Shown here: piece by piece, positions 13,101 through 23,449 of the stretch
Layout: each line of letters begins with the position of its first letter
Numbering within the stretch: the stretch's first letter is position 1
From: Blastobasis lacticolella
Lineage: Eukaryota; Arthropoda; Insecta; Lepidoptera; Blastobasidae
Length of the DNA stretch: 64,000 nt
Assembly (NCBI GenBank): GCA_905147135.1
Contig: LR990058.1
Coordinates: 15,723,349-15,787,348, forward strand
Direction: 5' to 3'
Position numbers and translations under genes: made by a program
The notes under the pieces: model-generated
What the model was told of the DNA's origin: nothing
Seen by the model: the letters and a program-made list of their open reading frames with translations, nothing else
The model's database searches: none

Positions 13101-13280
13101 ACGTGGCGTCGTTTTGATACCGGCTTACTTACCTCCAGGAGACATCGATTGTTGTCTGCTTGCAACACGGGCTTCTCTAATAATATCCCTTGTCAATTCT
13201 CTGACATCACGTCGCTGTTGATACGCCATTTGGGGCCGGTCGCGTTGCTCTTGTGCTACACCGGCCGTAGGAGGTAACAT
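1103..13280 (-). CDS. achi/vis (TGIF): TGIF-family TALE homeobox protein (achintya/vismay orthologue), 3' end outside window
   Basis: Homeodomain transcription factor of the TALE class, expected to bind DNA in the nucleus. Coding exons on the minus strand are 13280-13133, 5721-5605, 2138-1990 and 1282-1103; phases 1, 1 and 0 join without a break, with GTAAGT, GTAAGT and GTGAGT donors. Exon 1 gives an acidic/basic N-terminus starting MLPPTAG. The nearest in-frame ATG is at 13280; the same frame is open upstream from a TTG. Exon 2 is Ser/Asp/Glu-rich. Exon 3 carries the start of the homeodomain ([19 protein letters not shown] and the TALE loop NAYPSDAEK). Exon 4 carries recognition helix 3 ([11 protein letters not shown]), then [21 protein letters not shown], typical of TGIF. 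The last exon seen ends GAG|GTGGGT inside a 112-bp tandem array, so later exons lie left of position 1. Intron 1 is 7.4 kb; intron 2 holds a Transib element. The family call is firm; which of achi or vis cannot be told. Confidence 0.9.
1283..1989. other. TGIF intron 3
   Basis: Bounded by GTGAGT (minus strand, 1989-1984) and an acceptor CCCCAG (1288-1283). It contains a family-C SINE-like copy at about 1456-1652; nothing else recognised. Confidence 0.8.
1456..1652 (+). mobile_element. Family-C SINE-like element, degraded copy
   Basis: Family C is the repeat containing CAGAGTAGAATAGCACCAA, ATTTTCCATTGTTATATTT, CAATAACCTC, CCTTTCGTGGGAGAGGCC and ending CTGCAGTGGACTGTTACGGG, often followed by GATGATGAT. 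Seven copies are in the window. This one lacks the central GTGTCGTACAAGGCGAC block. Confidence 0.7.
2592..5459 (+). mobile_element. Transib DNA transposon, complete ends, 5-bp target duplication
   Basis: Terminal inverted repeats of roughly 35 bp begin CACAGACTGGTATTTGGTC on both sides (left from 2592, right reading back from 5459) and continue AAAAGTTGGCCAAAA. Flanking bases are CGGAG at 2587-2591 and CGGAG at 5460-5464: a perfect 5-bp GC-rich target duplication, the size known for Transib. The CACAG start resembles the V(D)J recombination-signal heptamer, as known for Transib ends. The element carries one transposase gene and lies within TGIF intron 2, opposite in orientation to TGIF. It split a SINE whose halves are at about 2495-2591 and 5460-5579. 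Confidence 0.95.
2864..5328 (+). pseudogene. Transib (RAG1-like) transposase with two in-frame stops
   Basis: RNase-H-fold DDE transposase of the Transib superfamily, related to the RAG1 core. Three exons: 2864-2882 (MDCALP plus one base, donor GTATGT), 3197-3469 (donor GTAGGT) and 3611-5328; phases agree. Recognised stretches are [12 protein letters not shown] (candidate first Asp, about residue 281), [25 protein letters not shown] (candidate second Asp, about 382), a CYLCG zinc-type motif, [13 protein letters not shown], and [14 protein letters not shown] (candidate Glu near 589). The C-terminus is acidic. In-frame TAA codons at 4444-4446 and 4597-4599 break it; no frameshift is seen and the same frame runs from 3611 to the stop at 5328. 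The first stop lies just before the DGK Asp, so the product would be catalytically dead. About 669 codons overall. Confidence 0.92.
5935..6030 (-). mobile_element. Family-B tRNA-Gly-like SINE, head fragment
   Basis: Family B has a head resembling tRNA-Gly(GCC) (GTGGTTCAGTGGTCAAC, then GCCACGCAAGAGG, then GGGTTCGATTCCCGGCC). A body follows: GGTCTGGGTGTTCTATGTA, TATCAGTTATCTAGCACCCA, GGGGCTAGATGGCGCTGTG, with an (ATTT)n tail. Only the head and first body bases remain here, diverged. Confidence 0.65.
8745..9000 (+). mobile_element. Family-A SINE copy
   Basis: Shows TACGGCCAAGTACCAATGAC, GAAAACATCGTGATGAAACC, GTTCAGGCGACTGAATG and GGTCAGATGGTAGTCGCTCC. The A-box half of the head is missing and the tail is cut. 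Confidence 0.8.
9375..9525 (+). mobile_element. LINE 3'-end fragment (family E)
   Basis: Family E is recognised by GAGTTCTTCAAGAAAGGAGT, a purine-rich stretch, then TATGGTTGCGGTGACTGCTT-like sequence and CGTAAGCTTGTTTGCC. Other copies are at 27418-27555, 50825-51000 and 57570-57725. This copy ends at GACTGCTTGCCAC. Confidence 0.55.
10235..10470 (-). mobile_element. Non-LTR reverse-transcriptase C-terminal relic
   Basis: Minus-strand frames hold fragments such as [19 protein letters not shown] and [13 protein letters not shown], a degraded match to the GRPKKRWMDCVMRDI-type C-terminal segment seen better at 38440-38720. Frameshifted and without a full domain. Confidence 0.5.
11130..11740 (+). 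mobile_element. 5'-truncated copy of the 28-kb LINE family
   Basis: Codes for a short piece ([20 protein letters not shown]) matching [20 protein letters not shown] near the C-terminus of the LINE ORF at 28194. It then follows the same 3' UTR to a tail ACAAATAAAATGAATTAAA. At about 11463 it reads GCTATTATAATATAAA, the uninterrupted version of the site where the other copy carries a MITE. Confidence 0.85.
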
Positions 13281-15180
13281 CGTCACTTTCAAACCATGCG
13301 AAAACAATTTTTTTACGTCAACTCACTCAAACATTACGTTTATGGTACACTCGAACCATTAAAGTTACAGATTATTTTATCAACACGTTCCAAACATAAA
13401 TAATTACTCCGAACTACGCACAGCAAACCGAACTCGCAGCGACTGACGTACGGGAGGCGGCGGGAAGCCGACAGCGCCGCCGCGCATTTATCTCAGTCTT
13501 TCACACTGAATATCGTATTGTTGTCTCTTTCGCACGGAAATGCTGTGATGACAGACAAGCAATGAAATGTCAAAACAAAGCGTGGGTTGTTTATTTCGAA
13601 TGTCAAACAGTCAACCGTTTTATAGCTATTGTAGCGACATCTCGTAGAATAGTTGTACCTAGCCTATTTTTTTATTTACGAGATGTCGCTATTGTCGCTA
13701 GACTCTAGAACTTTTAATCAAACTTGAAAAGGTAAGTTTAGTATTTTTATATGTAGAATCTACTTAGATAGTCGAAGTTACAAGTCAGCTGGCTGGAATA
13801 AACTATTCAAAGAGATTGAATTTATTCTACACTGTAAACTACAAACCCAGGATCTATGATTGATCTGTGTAAAATATTATATCATAAGACTGTGCTGATT
13901 GCCTGATCATGGGCCACTACTACTTGGAACTTATCACTTGAACCTTGGCAGGTGTCAGTGACACTATTCTAAAGCATTTTCTTTAGTCTTGGGAGGTCCT
14001 TGTTCAACACTCATGGATAGAATGGGTTGGTGCTATTTCAGATTCAACTTTATTGAACACCACACAGTTTGAGATACTACTGTTATATGTAGATAAATTA
14101 TATCTTAAAGAAGCACTGTCACACCAGTGTAGCAAACCAAAAGTATTTGTAGCAGAATGACATGTTAAAATTATTATGTATGATTGTCCTAACGGCTGGA
14201 CCAATTTTGATAAAACTTCATTCCATTGTTCTGCATACACCCGAGTAGGGTAAGGTTTAGCACAAGGGTTGGGTAGGGCACCTTGCAAACGAAGTTGTGA
14301 CAGGCTGCTAAATATTACCTATATTAAAATTAAAACAGTCCACAAATTATGAGCTCATATTTATTTTCATCTTAAATATACATTTACACCTTATTTGGTA
14401 GAGATTTGTGACGCTGGGCATCTGTAAGAAAATAAAACAAATATTACATTTTGCCCCTTTAATTCTGTTGTCATATTATTTTAATAAAAAATTCTTGATT
14501 ATTATTAATAAATTCAATTATTGGAGGATTTTAAAAAACTTCAGCTTGTGAACAGTCAAAGAATATCATCTGGCACAATTATTTATACTATTTCTCCATA
14601 ATGTATGAATCTCACATAGCAAAGCCTGTGGATAGAAAAATCAATAACAATCAGGTGTAATTAAATTTAAGACAACAGTGACTATTTACCATCAGGTAGT
14701 CAGGCCAGCCTGCTTTAAAGATTCTTCCTGCCTTTATTCTGCCTGTTTTTCTACTAGATAAAGGAGTGGCATTGTTAGAATTTTAATAGTATTGTATTCC
14801 ATACCAGCTACCTACCTAAATTATACACCTAAACTTTCATCATTAATCACTGTTTATTGGTGAAAACTGCAAGAAAATTGGTCCAGTAGTTTTGAGTTTA
14901 TTGTGAATAGACAGACAGACGTGGTAGTGGAAGTCCCACACTTGGTTTATAATAATGTAGTAACATAGCAACCCGCAAAATCGATGGAACCAGCTTTGTA
15001 ACCTATGTTATAACTAGTGACATGTAGGAAGAGAATTGGCGGGTCACGTGTTTCGATTTGCACAGTAGGCGATTACCTGCACTAAATCCCCTCTACTGCC
15101 ATTTGACAAGTCTCTTCTTTCATGACGCGGATTATATATAAGAATCCTTGTAGTACATAATTATACTGTAGACATTAGAC
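13281..15180. other. TGIF 5' region and OST4 downstream flank
   Basis: The minus-strand TGIF 5' UTR and promoter must lie to the right of 13280; a GC-rich stretch at about 13430-13490 is a candidate. A perfect 14-bp inverted repeat (AGCGACATCTCGTA near 13634, its complement near 13677) could form a hairpin. At 14424 (minus) a good acceptor TTTCTTACAG could open an OST4 3' UTR exon. The 94-residue ORF at 14004-14288 (minus) matches nothing I recognise. The rest is unrecognised AT-rich sequence. Confidence 0.45.
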
Positions 15181-15204
15181 ATTTTTTAAATAAAAAAACT
15201 TACT

Positions 15205-15309
15205 TTATTTGGAACTGTTTGCGCTGATGTAATGGTATAAAATAACCAACAAGAAGATGGATACACCCAGGATGTTCGAGAACACAGCCAGCTGAATGTC
15301 CGTAATCAT
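15205..15309 (-). CDS. OST4: OST4, small subunit of the oligosaccharyltransferase complex
   Basis: Thirty-four-residue membrane protein: starts [15 protein letters not shown], has one hydrophobic helix ([13 protein letters not shown]), and ends ANSSK. The MITD-QLA-F-N-LGV-FLLV-LYHY pattern is the signature of OST4, which stabilises the STT3 catalytic subunit of the ER N-glycosylation complex. The 35-codon length is normal for the family and easily missed by ORF cut-offs. The ATG lies 10 bases after an acceptor-like TTCTTGCAG (minus strand), so a non-coding 5' exon lies to the right; I did not find it. AATAAA overlaps the stop codon, and GTAAGT follows it, so a 3' UTR intron or immediate polyadenylation are both possible. 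Confidence 0.93.
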   Translation of the reverse strand: MITDIQLAVFSNILGVSIFLLVILYHYISANSSK

Positions 15310-15440
15310 TGTGCGAGTTCTGCAAGAATAAAATGGTAATTTATTGTTAAAGTACATATTTTTAATTTCATTGTTGGCAGGATTTATTTATTCTGTTTGA
15401 AGTACCATATGAAGGAAAGCTAATAAAGCTATCTGCCTAC

Positions 15441-15857
15441 AATGAGGAGTTTTCCAGTAGGTATTGATAGCTTGTTTCAAAAAGCATCAATAGATGGCGC
15501 TCCTACAATTTTGGTAATACCTTTTTAATCTGTATGATGGTGGCAGTGATTTCATGCAACCGACTAATACTAAAGTTAAAAATAAAATGTTGATTAATAT
15601 AAACATAACTGTTAAAGGTTAATCGAAATGTAAAATGAAATATTTATAGAAGTTGGCACTATGTTCCATTATTATTACAACCTCTAAAATGGTTGAAAAC
15701 TATTGATAAATACAATATTATCCAACATAACGTACCCAGTGTTTATATCCTGTTAGCTAAGAACCTATTTCAAGCCGTTATCAATTACCAAAATTATCGG
15801 GGCGCCATCTAGTGAGTGGTTAGAATAGCTTTAGATACCTATTGGAAAACTGCTCAT
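15441..15857 (+). mobile_element. MITE-D, 417 bp, full length
   Basis: Family D is non-coding with inverted ends ATGAGGAGTTTTCCAGTAGG on the left and ATACCTATTGGAAAACTGCT CAT on the right. Inside are CATCAATAGATGGCGCTCC, AATATAAACATAACTGTTAA, AACGTACCCAGTGTTTATA and CGCCATCTAGTGAGTGG. Full or partial copies also occur at 16324, 21120, 37256, 44767 and 56930. No convincing target duplication was found. Confidence 0.85.
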
Positions 15858-16323
15858 TAGAACAGTTATTTATTATCTCTAGTTAGCGGTTAACCTATAG
15901 AACAATATGATACAAATTACAACTATCTTGCAATATGACTTTGGCATGGAAAACATGTAGGTGTATTAGGCACATTTATAATAACTCAATTTCACTCTAT
16001 CGAAGCTTATTAAGATTTATATTGAGTTTATTAGAAGATAAAACAGTGATAGTTTGTGTAAAATTTATTTTGATGTTTATTCTCGTAATGGTTCAAGTTT
16101 GTGACATACCAATTTATACAGTAGCAATATTAGATTAAAATACCTACCTTTTTTGTATACGTTGATTAATATAACTTCTATTAATTCCACACTATTCTGT
16201 GCCGACAAATTGAACAACAATATAATACCTACATACACCACGTCACCCAAACCAAAATTTCATGATCAAATCAGTGTTGCCGCCAATCAAACAAGAAAAA
16301 GTCCGAAACTGTAGAGAATTTGG

Positions 16324-16515
16324 CAATGAGTAGTTTTCCAATAGGTATCTAAAACATTCCTAACCACTCACTAGATGGCACCCCGACAATTTTGGTAATT
16401 GATAATTGCTTTAAATAAGTTCTTAGCAAAGAGTATATAAACACTGGGTACGTTGTATTGGTCAATATTGTATTTATCAATAGTTTTCAACCATTTTAGA
16501 GGTTGTAATAAAATA
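16324..16515 (-). mobile_element. MITE-D half copy
   Basis: Minus-strand copy from the ATGAGTAGTTTTCCAATAGG end to TTTTAGAGGTTGTAATA; the other half is missing. Confidence 0.8.
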
Positions 16516-16794
16516 TAACAAACAAAACAAACATCAATTTCACTGAGTCAGTTCGTTTTATGGATGCTAGGATCAAGAATGGACGTAATACAAATATGAA
16601 AGGTTTGTATTAAAATGTTAAGTTTTAACGGCAAATCGTGCGACATTTGGCCATCAGGGGTTTCTAATAACTCGACCCAGCTGGACACAAATCTGCCTGT
16701 TGACAATGATACCTAACCCCTGTGCCTACGATAGGCGTGCCTAGCTAAGGTGCCTCCGAAGACCAGAAATCAAGATGGCCAATATTACCATAAT

Positions 16795-17053
16795 AAATAA
16801 ATAATAATAAATATTCGTGGACAAATTCACACAGCGCCATCTAGCCCCAAACTAAGCAAAGCTTGTGCTATGGGTCCTAGATAACTGATATACCACTTAA
16901 ATACTTTTAAATACATACTTATTATACATAGAACACCCAGACCCGTAACAGAAATTAAAATTCATCATTTATATTTCTGCCCGGCCGGGAATCGAACCCG
17001 GGACCTCTTGCGTGGCAGACCGGCATGTTGACCATTGAACCACTCAGGTCGTC
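16795..17053 (-). mobile_element. Family-B tRNA-Gly-like SINE, full length
   Basis: Runs from the AT-rich tail (AATAAATAATAATAAATATT) through CACAGCGCCATCTAGCCCC to the head GCCCGGCCGGGAATCGAACC and GAACCACTCAGGTCGTC. Not a working tRNA: the anticodon arm is disrupted. Confidence 0.88.
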
Positions 17054-18415
17054 AATAATTTTGTTACATTACTCAAATCTGTCAATCCTTAACCGATTAG
17101 AATAATTCTTTTTTTTTCGAAGAGCTAAATCCTGTTTTATTTAGTCATGATTTGATGAAGATCTTAAGAGAGAGGCAGTGGAAATCCTCAGTAAATGATA
17201 GGAAATTACTCGTGATTTGGACAATCGCTTTGTACCTGGACGCTGATTGTAGGGTATAATTTTAAAATGGTTAATCTGCTCCTGACTTTCGATCCGGGCC
17301 TCATCACTATAGAACTCCCTAACGGAGGACAGCACCAAACTCGAGATTGGTGCACGATTTACCGTTACCATCGATTTCTAGACGCCTTTTTGAAAATTTC
17401 GAGAAGTAGGTATATAAATAAATATAATATAAATAGTGGAACCAAGTAAATAAAAATTATGAATATCTTTGTTTCGTATTTTTTTTACAATTTAATTAGT
17501 ATTTGCACTTCTAGTCATTGTAACTCGTACTAGAATCGTACGTCGCTAGCACACGTAGGGACCGTGTTGCACAGTCCCTCCGGTCGACTGTTTTCGCAAC
17601 TGCGAAGTGACATGACAGCGTGTTATGCGGCCAGCCGCTGTAGGAAAAGGCACTTTAAAGATAGGTAAAAAATATAAAAAACACAGTTTAAGACGTGGGC
17701 TTTCCTAGTATTTTACACTTTTAATAAAATCGATGGTCAGACTCGTTTTACGGCAGTCATCGCTATTTATAGCAATAACGTACTATTGGACGGTAACGTT
17801 GGCCATCTAGGTAATAGAGAAGAACTCAAAATTTTATTCTCTCAAATCTGACAGGTGTCACAAATTTTATTATTATTATTTTAGCCACTTCTGTCCCACT
17901 GCAGGGCAAAGGCCTCTCTATTCATCTTTCAAAACTTACGGTCGGATGCTTTCCGCGGCCAATCCTTACAAAAGGCGTCCAACTCGTCCCGCCATCTCGT
18001 AATTTTATTAAATAATAAATTATACATTTTCAATGCTCAATGCCTAATACCTTAATTTTTTTTATAGCTTTAATGTTTTTCATTCAAATTCCCTAAATTC
18101 TTCGAAATCAGGTAAAGTATTCGTAACGGCAACCCTGGAGCAAATTCATCCATAGACAAATCTGTAATGTAAATATGTAATGACATCATGACTTTTTTGT
18201 TATTGGCTGGCTGGCGGACAAGTTATAGCAACACTGTATTTTTAATGTCATTGTCAAACACCAAACAAACCACTATTTGATTTTGTTTGAATCCTCTTTT
18301 TGCTTGATTTTTCTCAAGAGATTTTCGATGTAATTTGACAAATTGTCTCATTTAGTCCGTTCTGTAGTGAAACAACAATAACAGTGTTACATGATACCAA
18401 CAGGAGAGTTTCAAA

Positions 18416-20236
18416 ATGTATCTTTGTGCCATTAGCTCGCGTCTGTTGCTCTACGATACGAATTCATGGGATTTGAAGAAGTCGTATTCCTGCTATGATG
18501 GCATTTTGCGGGACGTTTCCTGGAGTGATGACAGCAAATACATGCTGCAGGTAATGTTTTATGGTATTGCTTTTGCGCCTTATGAATGATCTAAACTATA
18601 CATATGCATACTTGTCACAAGATCACTGATTGAAAACATCCTGTGTACAATATGACCAATGCTGGTTTTACCGCGCCTTTCTATTGTTTCTCAGTCTACT
18701 CAGTCAATTTCGTATACATTATAAAATTGGTCATTACTTTGTTTACAGGTAAATGCCAAAGGTCTGGTTGAGATTTTGAGTCCAGCAGATCATGATGTAC
18801 GTAGCTTGCAGCATATTCCATTGAAAGACACCTGGTCTGCCTGTTTCCACAGGGATGGGCACCGTAATATAGCTATTGGCACTAAGAGCGGTAATGTTCT
18901 GATATGGGATACAAAAAATAAAACAATAATTAAAACTTTCCCAACTCCATCTCAACAGTCAAGCGTCAACTTTGTCAGCTACAATGCAAAGAACACAAGT
19001 TTAGCTGCAACTATGCTAAATGGTGACACTGTTATCTATGGCCTTGTATCAAACATTCCCGTATTGACGATCAAGCTCTGCTGCTCCAAAAGTATCTCAG
19101 CAATGAAGTTCCACCATGAGTCGAGGCCGCTTGTTGGACTAGCTACTGATGAGGGTCACGTTGTCTTGCGTGACATAACTGCAAATAAAGACAAAGCATT
19201 CTATGAGAATGTTCATGCCTCACCTGTCAGTGACATCGCATATTCCCTCATCAATAAAGATGTCATGCTCTCCAGCGGTTACGACAAAATTGTGAATGTG
19301 TATGATGTAAGACTGCAAACTGTTGTTTCACCAATTCGAACAGCCTTCCCTTTGACATCCGTTGCCATAAACACTGAGAACCAAGTGAGTCTTGGAACTA
19401 AAACTGGAACCATATTAATTTATGATTTAAGGGATTTTAAGAATCCCATTAAAGTTCTTAAATGTCATGATGAAGAGATTAGAAGGGTTGCTTACCAACC
19501 TGTTAGAAAGAAACTATATTCAGCGGAAGTTAGTCTGCGTGAAGAGAGTGAGACAATGCCAGTTACACCGTTAAAAGAGCAGTTTTCGGTTCAAAATCGA
19601 ACTTCAGATATGTTCCTCATGGATCAAGATACACCACCAAGAGAGAACATTGAAGTACCAAACTTAAATGAAAGTAACGCAGACTCTTTTCTCGTCATGG
19701 TTGGGCTTGACAAATCCAACAATGTATTAGAAGATGAAAGAAATGTATCCAGCTCAGTTAAGAAAAGCGAAAAGTATGAATTTAGATACAACCAGAATTG
19801 TTCAGAAAAAGATGTTTGTAAAATATCCACCCCACTTAATAGTAAAACCATTGAGAATCCTGGTTTCCAGCCATCACCGTTGTGTCCAATGAATGGAATG
19901 CCAGATGATGGGAGGCCCTCCAGTAGTAACAAAATATTGTCAGTGAAACATCTCCACAATAGCTCACCTGCAGGAAGCAGCATGGATGGTAAAGTAGTAG
20001 AAGAACTGAAGGACTTTATCAAACTAACCCTAGCTGATGTAGCTGATGATAACAAGAACTATTTCCTTCACATCATGATGGCCATTACTAAACAAAAACT
20101 ATACTTTGAAAAGCAGTTGAAAATGATGAACGAACAAATTGAAACTTTGGTTCTCAGTCAAAACGCCCTGCTAGAGACGAATAGAAAACTCGCATCAGAT
20201 ATTGATTATTTAAAATTGCAAAACAATTCTTTATAA
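18416..20236 (+). CDS. Nedd1 (Grip71): NEDD1 / Grip71, WD-repeat adaptor of the gamma-tubulin ring complex
   Basis: Two exons, 18416-18550 and 18749-20236, phase 0, donor GTAATG and acceptor TTTACAG; 540 residues. The N-terminal 280 residues form a WD40 propeller: starts MYLCAISSRLLLYDTNSWDL, with repeats such as GNVLIWDT, GHVVLRDIT and DKIVNVYDVRLQ, then HDEEIRRVAYQP. A low-complexity Ser/Asn-rich linker follows. The last 90 residues (from about 450) are helical and coiled-coil like (VEELKDFIKLTLADVADDNK through KQLKMMNEQIETL), matching the NEDD1 segment that docks on gamma-tubulin complexes. NEDD1 recruits gamma-TuRC to centrosomes and spindles. Somewhat shorter than the human protein. AATAAA lies 45 bases after the stop. 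Confidence 0.92.
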
Positions 20237-20280
20237 GCCTGTAAAGAGAATCTCTTGTTAAAGTAATTAAATTATGTCTA

Positions 20281-20286
20281 AATAAA
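20281..20286 (+). terminator. NEDD1 polyadenylation signal
   Basis: AATAAA 45 bases after the stop codon; a second AATAAA-like hexamer follows near 20300. Confidence 0.65.
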
Positions 20287-21119
20287 TGGAAACAAATCAA
20301 TAAAAAATAATATTCCAGTGGAATTGTGCTTGTTGACGAGTGTTTATACAGAACATTCCTATTACAAACAAATACTATGTGCCAAATATAAATAGAACAA
20401 AATCAAATAATGAAATGAATTTGTTTTGTTAAATTTATAGTAAACTGTAACAAAGTACTGTGTAATCTCATAAAAATTCACATTTATTTATGAAATTTTC
20501 GTTTATATTTGTTTACGTAAATAATTGTTGAACATGAAATGTAAACATGTGTTATGTTTAGTTTGAATTAAATACCTAAGATACATTTGTTTTTCATTAG
20601 TGCGGTCAGCTACTGGACTCCCAGTATACATAAAATCATATCCTGGCTCTACTTTCTCACTTTTCCTCCAATTCGCCTTGACTTTGGCGTTGTCTGTGCG
20701 TGCCCCATCCCTATGGGGTTTCGCATTTGATGAAAGCTAAAAAGGCTTTCCGGTGCCATATACCTTTTGGGGTAGGCGCTAAAAAAGAAAAATAATCCGC
20801 AATATCCATCATGCCAAGGCTGCCACGAATACCTACTCTGAAGTACTCGTTGCGGATACGGTCGAGTTCTTTAACGCCGCATTTTCATTTAGTTGGCGTG
20901 AAGTTTGCAGACGTACCTCGTTAGCGCCAGCTAGGTATCGCAGCCACAGAGCAATACAGCCCCTTGAGCTTGATAGGTTTAGGGTCGCAGGTAGCTGTCG
21001 ATAGTTCCTACCATTTGGCCTAAGCCGCAGAGATCGGAGCCGATATCTCCCGCCTCGTACAATACGAATCCGAGATATTTATCTATTCGCTCCATTTGAA
21101 CCTATATTACATACAAGCC

Positions 21120-21516
21120 AATGAGGAGTTTTCCAGGAGGTATTGATAGTTGGTTTCAAAAAGCATCAATAGATGGCGCCCCTACAATTTTGGTAAATCA
21201 GTGATTTCATGCAGCCAACTAATACTAAACTTAAAAATAAAATGTTTATTAATATGTATAAACATAACTGTTAAAGGTTGAACGAAGTGTAAAAAGAAAT
21301 ATTTATAGAAGTTGGCACAATGTTCCATTATTAATACAACCTCTAAAATGGTTGAAAACTATTGACAAATACAATATTATCTAATACAACGTACCCAGTG
21401 TTTATATCCTGTTTGCTAAGAACCTATTTCAAGCGATTATCTATTACCAAAATTGTCGGTGCGCCATCTAGTAAGTGGTTTGGAATGCTTTAGATACCTA
21501 TTGGAACACTGCTCAT
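21120..21516 (+). mobile_element. MITE-D copy
   Basis: Complete ends (ATGAGGAGTTTTCCAGGAGG, TATTGGAACACTGCTCAT) with a deletion in the left half. Confidence 0.85.
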
Positions 21517-22514
21517 TTTAAGATCCGCTCACTCTGCAGCTGACATAGCTATAGCGTGTCTGTGATGCTAATCTTTAGATGCTAAAAGTCCGTGACGATT
21601 AGCGTGTACCGTATACATTTTTTTTCGAGAACCCATAAACATGCAAGCTTTCAAAAACGGGTGGGGGCTGATCGAAGCGATTTTTTTCTTTTGAGGGAAT
21701 GATGCAAAACAATCCCCTTCGTAACCATCGATCGATCTATTTATCGGATCGGTCCGTCCGTGAACCAATCGGTCCTCTTTTCCGATCGGTCCATTATTTG
21801 CCCGTCCAACAGTAGGTATACTTTGGGGAAACTATAAAGGTAGCCATTTAGATATATGTTACGCTCCGGGCGGTTCGTCAGGTCGGAGTGCTGCTTTCAG
21901 CTCCAAAGAGATTAAATACCCAAGAAAAAAACGATATTATTTTTCCTTTGCTTAATTTAAAATAAGAAACATTTTTTTCTCTATGACTTCCTTATGTTGC
22001 CATTATAAAAAATACAAAGATGACAGTGTGTGTCAATGTCAAAATAACAGTGTGACCAACTTAACAAAATTATGCGTTATTCAACCTTATTTTCCGGAAT
22101 TCTACGTTTTTAATAAAATTATAAAATCCATAATGGATGCTATTCAGTGAAAGGAACGATCATATGTGTTAACGCAGCATGCACTTCAGTAAAATATAGA
22201 AGATATACATTAGGGTTGTTAAATAATTTTTCCTCTTGATTTTTACCATATTTTTTACATTTTCGCTTGAAACCAGAGGCAGAAGATAATGCTGATTGCT
22301 ATTTCATAAACAATTTTCTCACTGTGTGTGAAGATAACTTAATAAAATTTTCTCCATATTTAGATGACCCACCATATTTAACTATGTATGATGCGATCCG
22401 ACCAATACCCAAGTTACGCAACGCTCGCAGAGTCCGGGTGACACGTTTCGTACTTTGAGGCTAGTCAAACTTCTGCACCATAAGAAGCTCGCCACTTCTT
22501 AGGTGCGTCTCCTA

Positions 22515-22920
22515 CCTAATACCTCTGGATCCGACTCGTAAGCGAGAGGTACCGAGTCACACTACCGCGGCCGCCATGTACCAATGACACTTGTTTGAGT
22601 TATGTAGGTACCTACATTCATCTTTTTTTTCTGATAAATCCTGCATATTCAGGTGACAGAATGTGTAACCATGATCCAATCTGCGGGGCTATTGTCTAAC
22701 TCAGTAGAGAACTGAATTTGACAACCAATAAAATAAATAATTCTACACTACCGTATCTACGTTGGCCACTGGCCGAAGTTTTATGTCAAATTAAGTTGGC
22801 CATTGAGGTAGCCCCTCTGGTCAGGTTTCTCTGATAGCAGGGTCACGGAGGATAGATGGATCATGGTCAAGGCGGACCCCGGGCCCTCGGTTGCGAGGGC
22901 ATAACCGGGATATTAATGTC
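22515..22920 (+). mobile_element. Family-A SINE interrupted by a short inserted element
   Basis: SINE order runs from GACTCGTAAGCGAGAGGTAC to GTAACCATGATCCAATCTG, stops at 22687, and resumes near 22818 with CTGGTCAGGTTTCTCTGATA. The inserted 130 bp starts GGGGCTATTG and ends GAGGTAGCCCC. Confidence 0.75.
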
Positions 22921-23449
22921 AAAATGATGGTATTTATATTGTTCTATATTCTTCTTTTGTATTAAATTTCTACATCTCTTCTATTTGGTTTTCTAATATT
23001 TACATGATCGCACTAAAACTCGTTATTAAACTTTGCAATGTTTTATTAGTCGCATGATTTCTTAATAACGTAATGTTATCGCGGTTATTGTCTGACATTT
23101 AATAAGAGTTTTCATTTCAAAAAATCTAAATACCAATAATTTAGGCAGAGGTACAATATTTGAATTATTAGCATTTTATTCACTTTCTTCTAATGCACTT
23201 TTTAAATCCTTGAAAGCTCCTTTTGCAAATGTTAATTAGTGTCAGCTGCCTCACATAATTTCGCATTTATGTCATCGTAAGACGAAATCTGCAGAATGTT
23301 GTATTAAAGTCTGGTCGCACTGAGCATGCTGCCGCCTTGCATAAAAACGTAGATGAAGGAGGCTATGATAAAAACACATTAGTTTTCATAGCGTTGTGTT
23401 GTTTATTTTTCTTTATCTTGTGAACAAAATAACGTGAAAACTCGTAATC

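Larger units (their letters stand above)
5722..13132. other. TGIF intron 1 (7.4 kb), relic repeats only
   Basis: No exon recognised on either strand. It holds a tRNA-Gly-like SINE fragment (about 5935-6030, minus), a direct repeat of TCGACTGTGTCAATTGTGTG at about 6150-6200, AT-rich relics with TTTGTTTGTTTGT near 7085, a family-A SINE (8745-9000), a LINE-end fragment (9375-9525), a reverse-transcriptase relic (10235-10470), a 5'-truncated LINE (11130-11740) and a GC-richer stretch at 12460-13010 of unknown role. Short ORFs here (for example 9043-9393) show no family features. Confidence 0.6.
15310..18415. other. Intergenic between divergent OST4 and NEDD1
   Basis: Should contain the OST4 5' exon and both promoters. 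Holds a MITE-D copy, half of a second one, a family-B SINE (16795-17053) and a LINE-like relic with CCACTGCAGGGCAAAGGCCT at about 17880-18000. The last 150 bases before 18416 are AT-rich with no clear TATA box. Confidence 0.55.
20287..23449. other. Intergenic between NEDD1 and Seh1
   Basis: Contains MITE-D (21120-21516), an interrupted family-A SINE (22515-22920) and unrecognised sequence. The GC-richer stretch at 20640-21080 resembles a decayed mobile element but I cannot name it. The Seh1 promoter should lie just before 23450; a pyrimidine-rich TTTATTTTTCTTTATCTTG precedes the ATG. Confidence 0.5.

Noticed and set aside
14004..14288. 94-residue minus-strand ORF upstream of TGIF
   Set aside because: No recognisable domain and no supporting splice sites; chance ORF likely.
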